Notes: generated by a model from the sequence alone, not told the origin. 8,683 nucleotides of DNA from an uncultured Actinomyces sp. (GCA_902373545.1 CABKMZ010000083.1:1-8683); one strand, 5' to 3'; shown: positions 1-5,528, counted from the stretch's first letter. Translations and numbers: made by a program.

Positions 1-352
1 AGAACTGGGAGCCGTTGGTGCCGCGGCCCATGCGCTTGCCGGCGTTGGCCATGGCGAGCAGGTAGGGCTCGTTGAAGTTCAGCTCGGGGTGGATCTCGTC
101 GTTGAACTGGTAGCCGGGGCCGCCGGTGCCGGTGCCGAGGGGGTCGCCGCCCTGGATCATGAAGCCGGGGATCACGCGGTGGAAGATGGTGCCGTCGTAG
201 AGGGGACGGGAGGTCTTCTGGCCGGTCTTCGGGTCGACCCATTCGCGCTCGCCCTTGGCCAGGGTCACGAAGTTGGTGACCGTGTTGGGGGCGTGGTTGG
301 GGAACAGTTCGACGGTGATGTCGCCGGCGGAGGTGTGAAGAATAGCTTTCAT
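1..352 (-). CDS. Cyclophilin-type peptidyl-prolyl cis-trans isomerase (5' part only)
   Basis: The first 117 residues are visible; the C-terminal third or so lies beyond the window edge (bacterial cyclophilins of this type are about 165-180 residues). The product catalyses cis-trans isomerisation of X-Pro bonds. The protein opens with [18 protein letters not shown], the usual first beta strands, and has no signal peptide, so it should be cytoplasmic. The catalytic block [15 protein letters not shown] is complete: Arg of FHR, the F-M-x-Q stretch and the GGD turn. The later GTNGSQF motif lies at the cut edge. The insert after the first helix ([20 protein letters not shown]) is typical of actinobacterial cytoplasmic cyclophilins. 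The ATG at 352 directly precedes the family N-terminus; the upstream purine stretch (AGGA) is rather far from it. It is divergent from the gene at 504. Confidence 0.95.
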   Translation of the reverse strand, partial: MKAILHTSAGDITVELFPNHAPNTVTNFVTLAKGEREWVDPKTGQKTSRPLYDGTIFHRVIPGFMIQGGDPLGTGTGGPGYQFNDEIHPELNFNEPYLLAMANAGKRMGRGTNGSQF

Positions 353-406
353 GACTGTAATGGTCGCATCTTTTCCTGGTGGTTTCCTGACCGTCGTTCA
401 GCTCAC

Positions 407-420
407 GCCCGCTAGTGGGC
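407..420. promoter_or_regulatory. Near-perfect 14-bp palindrome between divergent genes
   Basis: GCCCGCTAGTGGGC pairs with itself except for one G-T position. It lies in the 151-base gap between the divergent cyclophilin and membrane-protein genes, where control sites for both would be expected. It could be an operator or a chance G+C-rich inverted repeat; nothing identifies a binding protein. Confidence 0.25.
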
Positions 421-459
421 TGCACATCACAGGCGGATGTAGCACAATAGGACGTGAGT

Positions 460-473
460 GGCGCATGTGCGCC
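460..473. promoter_or_regulatory. Inverted repeat upstream of the 504 gene
   Basis: GGCGCA-TG-TGCGCC has perfect 6-bp arms around a 2-base centre and ends 30 bases before the ATG at 504. A weak possible promoter (CTGCAC, 17 bases, CACAAT) lies just upstream, which would put the palindrome near the transcription start, a common operator position. The promoter match is poor, so the operator role is only a suggestion. Confidence 0.3.
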
Positions 474-503
474 CCCGTTAATGTGGACAGGATCGGAGAC
501 AAC

Positions 504-1100
504 ATGGCTACCTCGCCGACTTTCGATGCAGATAAGCTGCGTGCTACCTCTGAGCAGCTTCGCGACGCCGCCGCCGTTTACGCCGGGAAGGTTGCCGTTC
601 GGGCTGCCGATCTGGCGAATCAGGGCGTTGATTGGGCAGCGCCGCGCGCTCAGGCTGCGCTGACCAGCGCGATCGAGCACGCGACCCCCGCAATTGAGAA
701 CGCCGCGGCTCGCGCGCAGGCCGCCGCCGCGCACGCCGGCCCCGCGATTGAGAACGCTCGCGAGCACCTGGTGGATGACTACCTGCCGCGCGCGTCCCTC
801 GCTGTGAACCAGGCGGGCGCCGCCCTGACCGCTCGCGGTTCGCTGTCGGATCGCGCTCGCCGCGCCTCCGAGGTGTCGGCTGTCGCTCTGACGACCCCGA
901 CCCGTAAGCGCCGCAAGTGCCGTTTCCTGCGCGCCTTCGGCCTGACCGCACTGGTCGGCGCCGCCGCCGGTGCGGGCTACATCCTCTGGAAGCGTTCGCA
1001 GCCGATCGAGGATCCGTGGGCCGAGGAGTACTGGGCCGATCTGGATACGGATTCCTTCGTGCCGGAGACGGATGCCGAGAAGGCTACCTTCGAGGGCTGA
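504..1100 (+). CDS. Helix-rich single-span membrane protein (DUF5324-like)
   Basis: A 198-residue protein of unknown function. Residues 1-130 are Ala-rich and probably long amphipathic helices, with an internal repeat: PAIENA occurs at 62-67 and 80-85, with Ala/Gln/His spacers. A basic stretch RKRRKCR (134-140) precedes one hydrophobic Gly/Ala-rich span at about 142-162. The C-terminal tail (168-198) is strongly acidic with Trp/Tyr. This layout (helical N-terminus, basic patch, one late span) and the position beside a cyclophilin gene recall actinobacterial DUF5324 proteins; the family assignment is from memory and unverified. The ATG at 504 is preferred because GGAG sits 5 bases upstream and the protein starts cleanly; upstream in-frame starts would run through the divergent promoter region. 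Basic N-side and acidic C-side charges suggest N-in, C-out. Confidence 0.85.
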   Translation: MATSPTFDADKLRATSEQLRDAAAVYAGKVAVRAADLANQGVDWAAPRAQAALTSAIEHATPAIENAAARAQAAAAHAGPAIENAREHLVDDYLPRASLAVNQAGAALTARGSLSDRARRASEVSAVALTTPTRKRRKCRFLRAFGLTALVGAAAGAGYILWKRSQPIEDPWAEEYWADLDTDSFVPETDAEKATFEG

Positions 1101-1125
1101 CGCTTCGAGGTTTTAGCTGCTTGGT

Positions 1126-1160
1126 GTGGGGGCCGCGACGCATTGCGTCGCGGCCCCCAC
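1126..1160. terminator. Strong hairpin between convergent genes
   Basis: A perfect 16-bp inverted repeat (arms 1126-1141 and 1145-1160, GTGGGGGCCGCGACGC and its complement) with a 3-base loop ATT. It lies between the stop of the plus-strand gene (1100) and the stop of the minus-strand gene (1181), so it can end transcription from both sides. There is no T-run on either strand, as is common for actinobacterial terminators. Confidence 0.85.
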
Positions 1161-1180
1161 CCGTTGCGTCGCACCGTGAT

Positions 1181-1609
1181 TCACAAGTTGCCAAACACGA
1201 CGATGCAATAGGCTCCGCCCATGATGAGCCAGAGCATCACGTTCAGGATTATTCCTTGCAGGCTCATCATTCTTTGCGTACGGGTCGTGGACGTGAACAG
1301 ACGGATGCACCCCCAGAGGAAACCGATGACGGACAGGGCAATGAGAGTCAGGGTGAGCAGGAAAAACTCACCGAACAACTGCGTCCTCAGCATGCTGATC
1401 AGTACCACGACGATGACTAATCCGGCTATGCCGCACCCAGGCGAGACCATGTCGACTACGCCCGCCCGCGACTGGCGCCGACAGGTTCCCGGGACTTGCG
1501 TGGCTGGCTGGGAGTGGCCGCCAGGATGCGGCTGCTGGCTCGCTTCAGCCCCCAATCGACCTGCGCGATACAGGTGGTGTGGACCCGCGGGCGTATTCGG
1601 AGCACTCAT
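1181..1609 (-). CDS. Small three-span membrane protein, divergent array member
   Basis: 142 residues, function unknown. Residues 1-50 are polar and rich in His, Pro, Gln and Gly. Three hydrophobic spans follow at about 57-74, 80-102 and 117-139. The array signature is weak but visible: GCGIAGLV at the first span and LQGIILNVMLW opening the third, with a basic loop (TSTTRTQR) between spans 2 and 3. The span 1 to span 2 loop is shorter than in the paralogues. The start at 1609 has AAAGGTGA a few bases upstream. It is the last gene of the array, 96 bases after the 1706 gene with no promoter cassette between, so it is probably co-transcribed with the 2817 and 2170 genes and ended by the hairpin at 1126-1160. 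Confidence 0.8.
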   Translation of the reverse strand: MSAPNTPAGPHHLYRAGRLGAEASQQPHPGGHSQPATQVPGTCRRQSRAGVVDMVSPGCGIAGLVIVVVLISMLRTQLFGEFFLLTLTLIALSVIGFLWGCIRLFTSTTRTQRMMSLQGIILNVMLWLIMGGAYCIVVFGNL

Positions 1610-1705
1610 GATTCACCTTTCATTCAGCTACCGGCAGCGCTGCGCGCCCGCAGCAACGCTGAACGCCGACGGATCTGCCCCTAGCAGGCCGGGGCCGGGG
1701 CGGCG

Positions 1706-2170
1706 TCACCCAATCCTCGTAGCCGTGTATACCTGGAGCAGCATATAACCAACGACAGCGATCACCCATGGCGCAGCGTTCAGGATGACTCCCCACCGAC
1801 ACCAGGACTTCTGACGCTGCGTGATGCTCGACCCGTAGCCGACCAGCCCGCTCAGTCCTCCCACGAGATTGAGATGGAAGAGTAAACCCCCTCCCCACAC
1901 GAAGGGGACATAGAAAGCAAGAATCGCGAGTTCGGAATTCTTCCCGTCTAGTGACGCCAGATAGAGGAAGAATCCGACACAGATGAGCAGGGCGATCAGC
2001 ACCCATCCCGCGATGCCACACCAGACGCCAATCTTGTCGTTTGCACGTAGTTTCACCAGCCGAGGGTCAAACCCCTGCCTCTGGTAGACACCCGGGTGGG
2101 GCATGCCGGGCTGGTAGGGCATACCCCCATAATTGCGTGGATCCACCCCGTTGGTATGCCATTGACTCAT
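1706..2170 (-). CDS. Small three-span membrane protein, array member
   Basis: 154 residues, function unknown. The N-terminus (1-45) is rich in Gly, Pro, Tyr, Met and Gln. Spans lie at about 48-72, 81-110 and 127-147. Family signatures are clear: WCGIAGWVLIALL (span 1), LNLVGGLSGLVG (span 2) and WGVILNAAPWVIAVV (span 3), with TQRQK before span 3. The start MSQWHTNG at 2170 is chosen over an upstream ATG at 2194 because AAGGGA lies before it and related members begin with MS. It follows the 2257 gene after 86 bases without a promoter cassette, suggesting read-through from the promoter at 2905-2933. Confidence 0.85.
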   Translation of the reverse strand: MSQWHTNGVDPRNYGGMPYQPGMPHPGVYQRQGFDPRLVKLRANDKIGVWCGIAGWVLIALLICVGFFLYLASLDGKNSELAILAFYVPFVWGGGLLFHLNLVGGLSGLVGYGSSITQRQKSWCRWGVILNAAPWVIAVVGYMLLQVYTATRIG

Positions 2171-2256
2171 GTTTTTTTCCCTTGCACCTAGCACGACGCT
2201 TCACGCGGCGGTGATGATCGCCTCATGAGGAGGAGCTTCGACGTTCTCCTCAAAGG

Positions 2257-2817
2257 CTACGACGGAATCAGCGGCAACACGAGCATGGCGACGAAGAAGA
2301 TGACATGCGGGCTCGCGTTCAGGACGATTCCGAGCCAGTTCAGCTTCCACTTCGTCATCTTGTCCCCCGCGCGCACCAGCCCGGTGATCCCGCCGACCAG
2401 GTTCACGGGTATCAAGAAAATCGAGGCAAAGAGCGGGTAAAATCCGATGACTTCCTTGCCCGAGGGATCCGGGTCGGATTCGGTTGCGAGTATCGACAAC
2501 CACATGAGCAGCACAGTCAGGCCGATAATCACCCAGCCGGCGATGCCCAGGCCAACGGACAGCTTGTTGACCCGCGGGGGCAACTGCGCATAGGGGCCGA
2601 CCGCATAGGCCTGTGGATACCCCTGATAGGGCGCCGCACCCGGGTACGGGTTCGCCCCCTGCAGCGCAGGCTGTACGGGCATTCCCATCTGGGGAGCTCC
2701 CTGCGGCGCGGGCTGTACGGGCATTCCCATCTGGGGAACTCCCTGCGGCGCGGGCTGCGCGGTCGCGCCGGGAGCTGCGGGCTGCCCCGCAGGCTGCTGA
2801 AAATAAGGCGTGCTCAT
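2257..2817 (-). CDS. Pro/Gln-rich three-span membrane protein, array member
   Basis: 186 residues, function unknown; the longest N-terminal region of the array. Residues 1-82 are Pro/Gln/Ala/Tyr-rich and contain a duplicated 14-residue unit (PAPQGAPQMGMPVQ) and then a PYPGAAPYQGYPQAY-type tract. Spans lie at about 87-110, 123-146 and 161-183, with signatures GIAGWVIIGL, IPVNLVGGITGL and WLGIVLNASPHVI, and a basic loop (GDKMTKWK) before span 3, which argues for a cytoplasmic N-terminus and outside C-terminus. The start MSTPYFQQPAG at 2817 has a strong GAGGAGGA ribosome site. An upstream in-frame TTG is rejected because that frame is broken in the duplicate leader at 6661-6745. Its promoter is the cassette at 2905-2933, giving an about 80-base leader. 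Confidence 0.9.
   Translation of the reverse strand: MSTPYFQQPAGQPAAPGATAQPAPQGVPQMGMPVQPAPQGAPQMGMPVQPALQGANPYPGAAPYQGYPQAYAVGPYAQLPPRVNKLSVGLGIAGWVIIGLTVLLMWLSILATESDPDPSGKEVIGFYPLFASIFLIPVNLVGGITGLVRAGDKMTKWKLNWLGIVLNASPHVIFFVAMLVLPLIPS
2669..2752 (-). repeat. Tandem 42-bp repeat inside the 2257 gene
   Basis: Two adjacent 42-base units (2669-2710 and 2711-2752) differ by a single base and are followed by a partial third. Each encodes 14 residues of the Pro/Gln/Met-rich N-terminus, so gain or loss of a unit keeps the frame and only changes the length of the tail. Confidence 0.9.
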
Positions 2818-2904
2818 CAAGTCCTCCTCTGTTGCACCAACATGCGGCAACGAGACTGTGAAGAACCCACACATCCCCCGTACCGAAAAGTCTTTCAAGA
2901 ATTG

Positions 2905-2933
2905 AGATTAACGGTAAGTTCCTACCCGCGCAA
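2905..2933 (-). promoter_or_regulatory. Array promoter cassette, copy a
   Basis: Minus strand TTGCGC (2928-2933), 17 bases, TAATCT (2905-2910). This fits a primary sigma factor promoter with optimal spacing. Transcription would start near 2898 and read the 2817, 2170 and 1609 genes. The bases after the -10, CAATTCTTGAAA, are shared by most copies. Confidence 0.7.
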
Positions 2934-2940
2934 CGGACAC

Positions 2941-3015
2941 TCACACGAGGAGAGCACGCAACACCTGGGCAACCCCGGCCTCGTTATTGGAGGGCGCCAC
3001 GAAGCATGAGGCCTC
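2941..3015 (-). pseudogene. Duplicated 3' fragment of the HAD phosphatase gene
   Basis: Twenty-four codons and a stop, in frame, reproduce the C-terminus of the HAD protein at 6786-7649, including SNNEAGVAQVLRALL. Changes include three amino-acid replacements (R to C, I to V, last G to V) plus silent third-position changes. There is no start codon or upstream HAD sequence; the fragment begins 14 bases after the stop of the 3030 gene. It is debris carried along when the promoter and membrane gene were duplicated, not an expressed gene. Confidence 0.85.
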
Positions 3016-3029
3016 CTCGCGTCACGCGA

Positions 3030-3395
3030 CTACACCATCCACGTCCAGGTGCCGACAATGATCCACGGCAACACATTGAGAAAGAGCGCGAGGCAGCTCT
3101 GCATGACCTCTCGGCGGGTGCGACACCGAAGGAGGTCGACGAAACCGACGAGAGCACCGATGACGTTAATGACGAAGAGCAGGAGAAGCACGAGGAAAAT
3201 GGCAACGACGAAACCATAGTCTCGAAGCGTTGCCCCGTCTTCGTTCGCGGCCGTAAGGATGTTGACGACACCCCAGACGATCATACAGGCGATCAAAAGC
3301 CAGCCGCTGACCCCGCACGCCATGGCCAGGGTCCACGTTCTGCGCGTACGCACCCGCCGAGCGGCGACAGACTCGCTACCGTCGGAAGCTTCCAT
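3030..3395 (-). CDS. Small three-span membrane protein, short-tailed array member
   Basis: 121 residues, function unknown. It lacks the Pro/Gln-rich N-terminus and instead begins with a short acidic then basic stretch (ARRVRTRRT, 12-20). Spans lie at about 22-48, 60-87 and 99-119. Family signatures remain: CGVSGWLLIA in span 1, INVIGALVG in span 2, and LALFLNVLPWIIVG in span 3, the last very close to the 6206 gene. A basic loop (CRTRRE) precedes span 3. Start choice is uncertain: ATG 3395 has GAGGGG five bases ahead; a GTG at 3401, preceded by GGAG, would add two residues. Its promoter is the divergent cassette at 3433-3461, leaving a leader of about 30 bases. Confidence 0.8.
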   Translation of the reverse strand: MEASDGSESVAARRVRTRRTWTLAMACGVSGWLLIACMIVWGVVNILTAANEDGATLRDYGFVVAIFLVLLLLFVINVIGALVGFVDLLRCRTRREVMQSCLALFLNVLPWIIVGTWTWMV

Positions 3396-3432
3396 GAACA
3401 CCCCTCACTCCGACAAGTATTTTAAGTACTTG

Positions 3433-3461
3433 AGATTAATGGAGAGGAGGCGCTCACGCAA
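3433..3461 (-). promoter_or_regulatory. Array promoter cassette, diverged copy b
   Basis: TTGCGT (3456-3461), 17 bases, TAATCT (3433-3438). The 17-base spacer is almost wholly different from the other copies, yet the two hexamers and their spacing are kept. This is the best sign in the window that the cassette works as a promoter. Drives the 3395 gene. Confidence 0.65.
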
Positions 3462-3499
3462 GGAGGACGATCGGAAGCGCATCGTTCTCGACGACATTC

Positions 3500-3556
3500 T
3501 TACGACGCCTCAGTGACCCACTTGACAAACATCAGAGCGATCATGAGGACGGTGAA
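3500..3556 (-). other. Possible out-of-frame C-terminal extension of the 3541 gene
   Basis: Past the stop of the 3541 gene, the other reading frame stays open and encodes a hydrophobic tail, VFTVLMIALMFVKWVTEAS, ending in TAA at 3500-3502. One extra T in the TTTT run at about 3555-3558 (minus strand) would join it to the gene and lengthen the last span. Alternatively it is a remnant of another paralogue. The gene as written ends in line with the 5024 paralogue, so the shorter form may be genuine. Confidence 0.35.
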
Positions 3557-4047
3557 AACACTGAGACGATAGCGTCGATCATGGCAAGGACGGAGGGCAG
3601 GAGGAAGATGACGAGCGGTGCGACGCTCAGCCAGAAACCGATCCTGTTCATGATCAGCTGCTTGCGCGTCATCAGGCGTTTCTTCGCTGACGCGCCGGTA
3701 GCCAGGCCGCAGACGGCGAGGGGCAGCACGACAAGCGGGGTCCCAACCATCGGGATAATAGCGATCACACCCCCCGCGGAGGTACTCTCGCCGGTCGAAT
3801 TCGCTATCATCAAGGCCGTCACGCCGATGATCAGGAGGATCGCCACCCAGGTCGCGATCCCGAAGAAGAAGGCAGCCGGGATCTTCTTTTTGCTTGCCTC
3901 AGTACCCACCCCGCCGTAGAGCTGTGGAATACCACCCGGGTAGGCGGGTCCTCCCGTCGGATTCCCCGGATACTGCGCTGCGTACGGCTGTGCGGGGCCC
4001 GCCTGCGGCACCCTGTCTCCATATTGCGTGTATCCGGGCGTGCTCAC
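3541..4047 (-). CDS. Pro/Tyr-rich three-span membrane protein, array member (GTG start)
   Basis: 168 residues, function unknown. The N-terminus (1-50) is rich in Pro, Gly, Gln and Tyr; then KKK (53-55), and spans at about 57-81, 93-119 and 134-162. The membrane core is divergent: GIATWVAILL in span 1, a Lys/Arg loop (AKKRLMTRK) before span 3, and IGFWLSVAPLVIF replacing the LGIILNxxPWVI motif. It is closest in layout to the 5024 gene. The GTG at 4047 is preferred over the ATG at 4059: GGAGGA lies five bases before the GTG, the resulting MSTPGY start matches the MSTPYF paralogues, and the ATG overlaps the ribosome site itself. The first 35 bases of coding sequence and all upstream DNA nearly match the 4144 gene. 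Promoter at 4082-4110. Confidence 0.85.
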   Translation of the reverse strand: MSTPGYTQYGDRVPQAGPAQPYAAQYPGNPTGGPAYPGGIPQLYGGVGTEASKKKIPAAFFFGIATWVAILLIIGVTALMIANSTGESTSAGGVIAIIPMVGTPLVVLPLAVCGLATGASAKKRLMTRKQLIMNRIGFWLSVAPLVIFLLPSVLAMIDAIVSVFSPSS

Positions 4048-4114
4048 AGGGTCCTCCATCCAGCGGGTATTTCAAGAATTGAGATTAACGGTAAGGTCCT
4101 ACCCGCGCAACGGA
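4012..4114. repeat. 103-bp direct repeat, copy 1 (partner 4594-4696)
   Basis: Gap-free match to 4594-4696 with five differences. It covers the promoter cassette, the short leader, the ribosome site and the first dozen codons of the 3541 gene. Beyond it, the two genes encode different membrane cores. Confidence 0.9.
4082..4110 (-). promoter_or_regulatory. Array promoter cassette, copy c
   Basis: TTGCGC (4105-4110), 17 bases, TAATCT (4082-4087). Predicted start of transcription near 4075, giving a leader of about 28 bases before the GTG of the 3541 gene. Confidence 0.7.
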
Positions 4115-4132
4115 GCGCTTCACCAGAAGCGC
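4115..4132 (-). terminator. Small hairpin after the 4144 gene
   Basis: GCGCTTC and GAAGCGC form a perfect 7-bp stem with a 4-base loop, 11 bases after the stop of the 4144 gene and just before the promoter at 4082-4110. There is no T-run. The equivalent site near 5577-5594 has only five paired bases, so it is weak evidence for a terminator. Confidence 0.35.
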
Positions 4133-4143
4133 ACGCTCACGAC

Positions 4144-4629
4144 CTACGAGAAAAACTCCGCCACAGCCCCGGCGATGTACGCGATAAAGAAAAAACCCAA
4201 ACCGATGACGTACGGGCTCGCATTGAGGATAATTCCCAGCCTGTTGAGCTTCCATTTCGCCGGCTTCTCCTTCGCCCTTGAGGATCCCACGATGACACCG
4301 ATGAGGTTGAACGGACCACCGATGGCCAGCACAAAAAGAGGATAGAAGCCGACGATAGCCGCCCCGCTCGCGGACACGTCTGGTGAGTGCATCAATCTCC
4401 ACGCGTCCAGCACTAACAGCGCGATGAACACCCATACACCAATTCCAAAGACGAGGGAGATGTAGTTAACCCGCACTTTCACAGGCCCCTGGGGCACGGG
4501 CGCATAGCCCGGCGCAAATCCCTGGGGCACCGCCGAATACCCCTGCGGCACGGGCTGCGCGGGCGCTCCCGCCTGGGGAATTCCCTGCGGCGGCCTGTCT
4601 CCATATTGCGTGTATCCGGGCGTGCTCAC
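4144..4629 (-). CDS. Pro/Gln-rich three-span membrane protein, array member (GTG start)
   Basis: 161 residues, function unknown. Residues 1-50 are Pro/Gln/Gly/Tyr-rich with repeated PQG units (VPQGY, VPQGF, VPQGP). Spans lie at about 56-77, 92-115 and 131-155, with GIGVWVFIALL, GGPFNLIGVIVG and LGIILNASPYVI. The loop SSRAKEKPAKWKLNR before span 3 is strongly basic and so probably cytoplasmic. The GTG at 4629 is preferred to the ATG at 4639-4641 for the same reasons as in the 3541 gene: GGAGGA five bases ahead and an MSTP start. From residue 51 on it is about 78% identical to the 5606 gene, but its first residues match the 3541 gene, so it is a mosaic. Promoter at 4664-4692. Confidence 0.9.
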   Translation of the reverse strand: MSTPGYTQYGDRPPQGIPQAGAPAQPVPQGYSAVPQGFAPGYAPVPQGPVKVRVNYISLVFGIGVWVFIALLVLDAWRLMHSPDVSASGAAIVGFYPLFVLAIGGPFNLIGVIVGSSRAKEKPAKWKLNRLGIILNASPYVIGLGFFFIAYIAGAVAEFFS

Positions 4630-4696
4630 AGGATCCTCCATCCAGCGGGTATTTCAAGAATTAAAATTAACAGTAAGGTCCTACCCGCGCAACAGA
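4594..4696. repeat. 103-bp direct repeat, copy 2 (partner 4012-4114)
   Basis: The same promoter, leader and N-terminal cassette as 4012-4114, offset by exactly 582 bases. Three of the five differences are G-to-A changes clustered in and next to the -10 region. Confidence 0.9.
4664..4692 (-). promoter_or_regulatory. Array promoter cassette, copy d
   Basis: TTGCGC (4687-4692), 17 bases, TAATTT (4664-4669). It is the only copy with TAATTT rather than TAATCT in the -10. Drives the 4144 gene. Confidence 0.65.
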
Positions 4697-4699
4697 CAC

Positions 4700-4732
4700 T
4701 CACCCGAGGAGAGCGCGCAACACCCCGGCTGC
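4700..4732 (-). pseudogene. Second duplicated 3' fragment of the HAD gene
   Basis: An in-frame remnant AAGVLRALLG plus TGA corresponds to the HAD C-terminus (EAGVAQVLRALLG) with a short internal loss. It sits in the same position relative to promoter copy d as the HAD stop does to copy f, and is fused to the 3' end of the broken membrane gene. Confidence 0.75.
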
Positions 4733-5002
4733 CCCACGCATGTCGGTCACCGCGTTTTCTGTCGTCCAGCAACAACAACATGAGGCCACAGAGTGCCAGC
4801 ACCAACCCAAAAGGCACCACATCGAGGAGGACCATGACACCGAGCCAGGCAAGTCCATCTCCGCTGTCCCCATGATCGCCGGGAACGAACTCGATCCCCA
4901 CGCAGACAACGACCGACAACACCAGCCCTACCCCCGAGGAGCGGGAGTACCAACCTGCGTCGAGACGGCAGGAGCCGGTGAGGCGTCACCCACCACAGTC
5001 AT
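4733..5002 (-). pseudogene. Frameshifted, truncated array member
   Basis: An ATG at 5002 with GAGGAG six bases ahead starts 21 bases after the stop of the 5024 gene. It encodes 24 residues of Ser/Pro/Thr-rich sequence (MTVVGDASPAPAVSTQVGTP...) and then meets TAG. One extra G in the GGGGG run (4931-4935) would continue into a hydrophobic frame, VGLVLSVVVCVGIEFV, an acidic loop and a second span (VVPFGLVLALCGLMLLLL) followed by DDRKR. That is the family layout through span 2. The third span and its LGIILN motif are missing; the DNA joins the HAD remnant instead. Read as a dying family member, though a sequencing error at the G run is possible. Confidence 0.65.
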
Positions 5003-5023
5003 CGTCTACTCCTCACACATGCA

Positions 5024-5479
5024 CTACCCGGGATGACGCATGTAGTAGTTGACCATCTCCCGAATCCACTCGGCCCCGAAGGCGAGCGCCAGCAGTATCC
5101 AGTGAGTGACACTCAGACGCTTACCGAGCTTGCTCATTGTGAATTCCCGCGGGGTGGATGCGTAGGCCATGCCCTGAGCCCCAGCGCTGAATCCCACGAC
5201 GGTCAGGACGATGAGAACGGGGAGGATCACCATTGGGGCGACGAAGCCGATCCACCCGAGTCCACTGGCATCACGCATCGCGCGCGCGGTGAGCACGAGG
5301 GCAACAGCGCCCACGATGGTGAGGACCGAGACGACCCATGCGGCGATTCCGCACGCGAGCGCCTTACGTGCGAGGGCCGAGGGATTGGGCGGACGCACCG
5401 GGAAACCCTGCGGATAGCCGGGCTGAGGGTACGTACCCGCAGCCTGTTGCGGAGCAGCAGGTCGCTGATCATTGGACAT
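5024..5479 (-). CDS. Pro/Gln-rich three-span membrane protein, array member
   Basis: 151 residues, function unknown. Residues 1-38 are Pro/Gln/Ala/Tyr-rich (PQPGYPQGFP). Spans lie at about 41-66, 74-101 and 117-138. Signatures are partial: CGIAAWVVSVL in span 1, and SKLGKRLSVTHWILL in place of the LGIILNxxPWVI motif, resembling the 3541 gene. A loop with Arg and Lys precedes span 3. ATG 5479 has AAGGGGAA upstream. Promoter copy e (5544-5572) gives a leader of about 58 bases. The frameshifted gene at 5002 follows after 21 bases, close enough for co-translation. Confidence 0.85.
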   Translation of the reverse strand: MSNDQRPAAPQQAAGTYPQPGYPQGFPVRPPNPSALARKALACGIAAWVVSVLTIVGAVALVLTARAMRDASGLGWIGFVAPMVILPVLIVLTVVGFSAGAQGMAYASTPREFTMSKLGKRLSVTHWILLALAFGAEWIREMVNYYMRHPG

Positions 5480-5528
5480 GCCGGATTCCCCTTCATCATC
5501 GCGGGGAGCCGACGTCGCCTCCCCAAAA

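Larger units (their letters stand above)
2775..3015. repeat. 241-bp direct repeat, copy 1 (partner 6619-6860)
   Basis: It matches 6619-6860 with about 20 differences and one single-base indel. It spans, on the minus strand, the last 25 codons of the HAD gene, the promoter cassette, the roughly 80-base leader, the ribosome site and the first 14 or so codons of a membrane gene. It marks the copied unit in the array. Confidence 0.9.
4067..4578. repeat. 512-bp direct repeat, copy 1 (partner 5529-6040)
   Basis: Aligns without a gap to 5529-6040 at a constant offset of 1462 bases. It includes a promoter cassette, a short intergenic piece and all of the 4144 gene except its first codons. The encoded segments (last 111 residues) are about 78% identical, so the copies are not recent. 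Confidence 0.85.

Noticed and set aside
89..415. Plus-strand open frame over the cyclophilin gene
   Set aside because: It is antisense to a well-conserved cyclophilin and extends into the divergent intergenic region.
2669..2762. CRISPR-like array
   Set aside because: The units are adjacent without spacers and encode an in-frame protein repeat.
2818..2898. Extending the 2257 gene upstream to an in-frame TTG (27 extra residues, through MCGFFTVSLPHVG)
   Set aside because: The same leader before the 6206 gene has an indel that puts it out of frame, and a strong ribosome site lies directly before the ATG at 2817.
2305..3009. Long plus-strand open frame across the 2257 gene and its leader
   Set aside because: It is a shadow of the minus-strand gene with Arg/His-rich, low-complexity content, no ribosome site, and it runs through the promoter and HAD remnant.
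4626..4922. A complete minus-strand gene with a membrane-like start
   Set aside because: Its second half runs out of frame through the HAD remnant and the promoter, and its true start is in another frame at 5002. It is better read as part of the broken gene.
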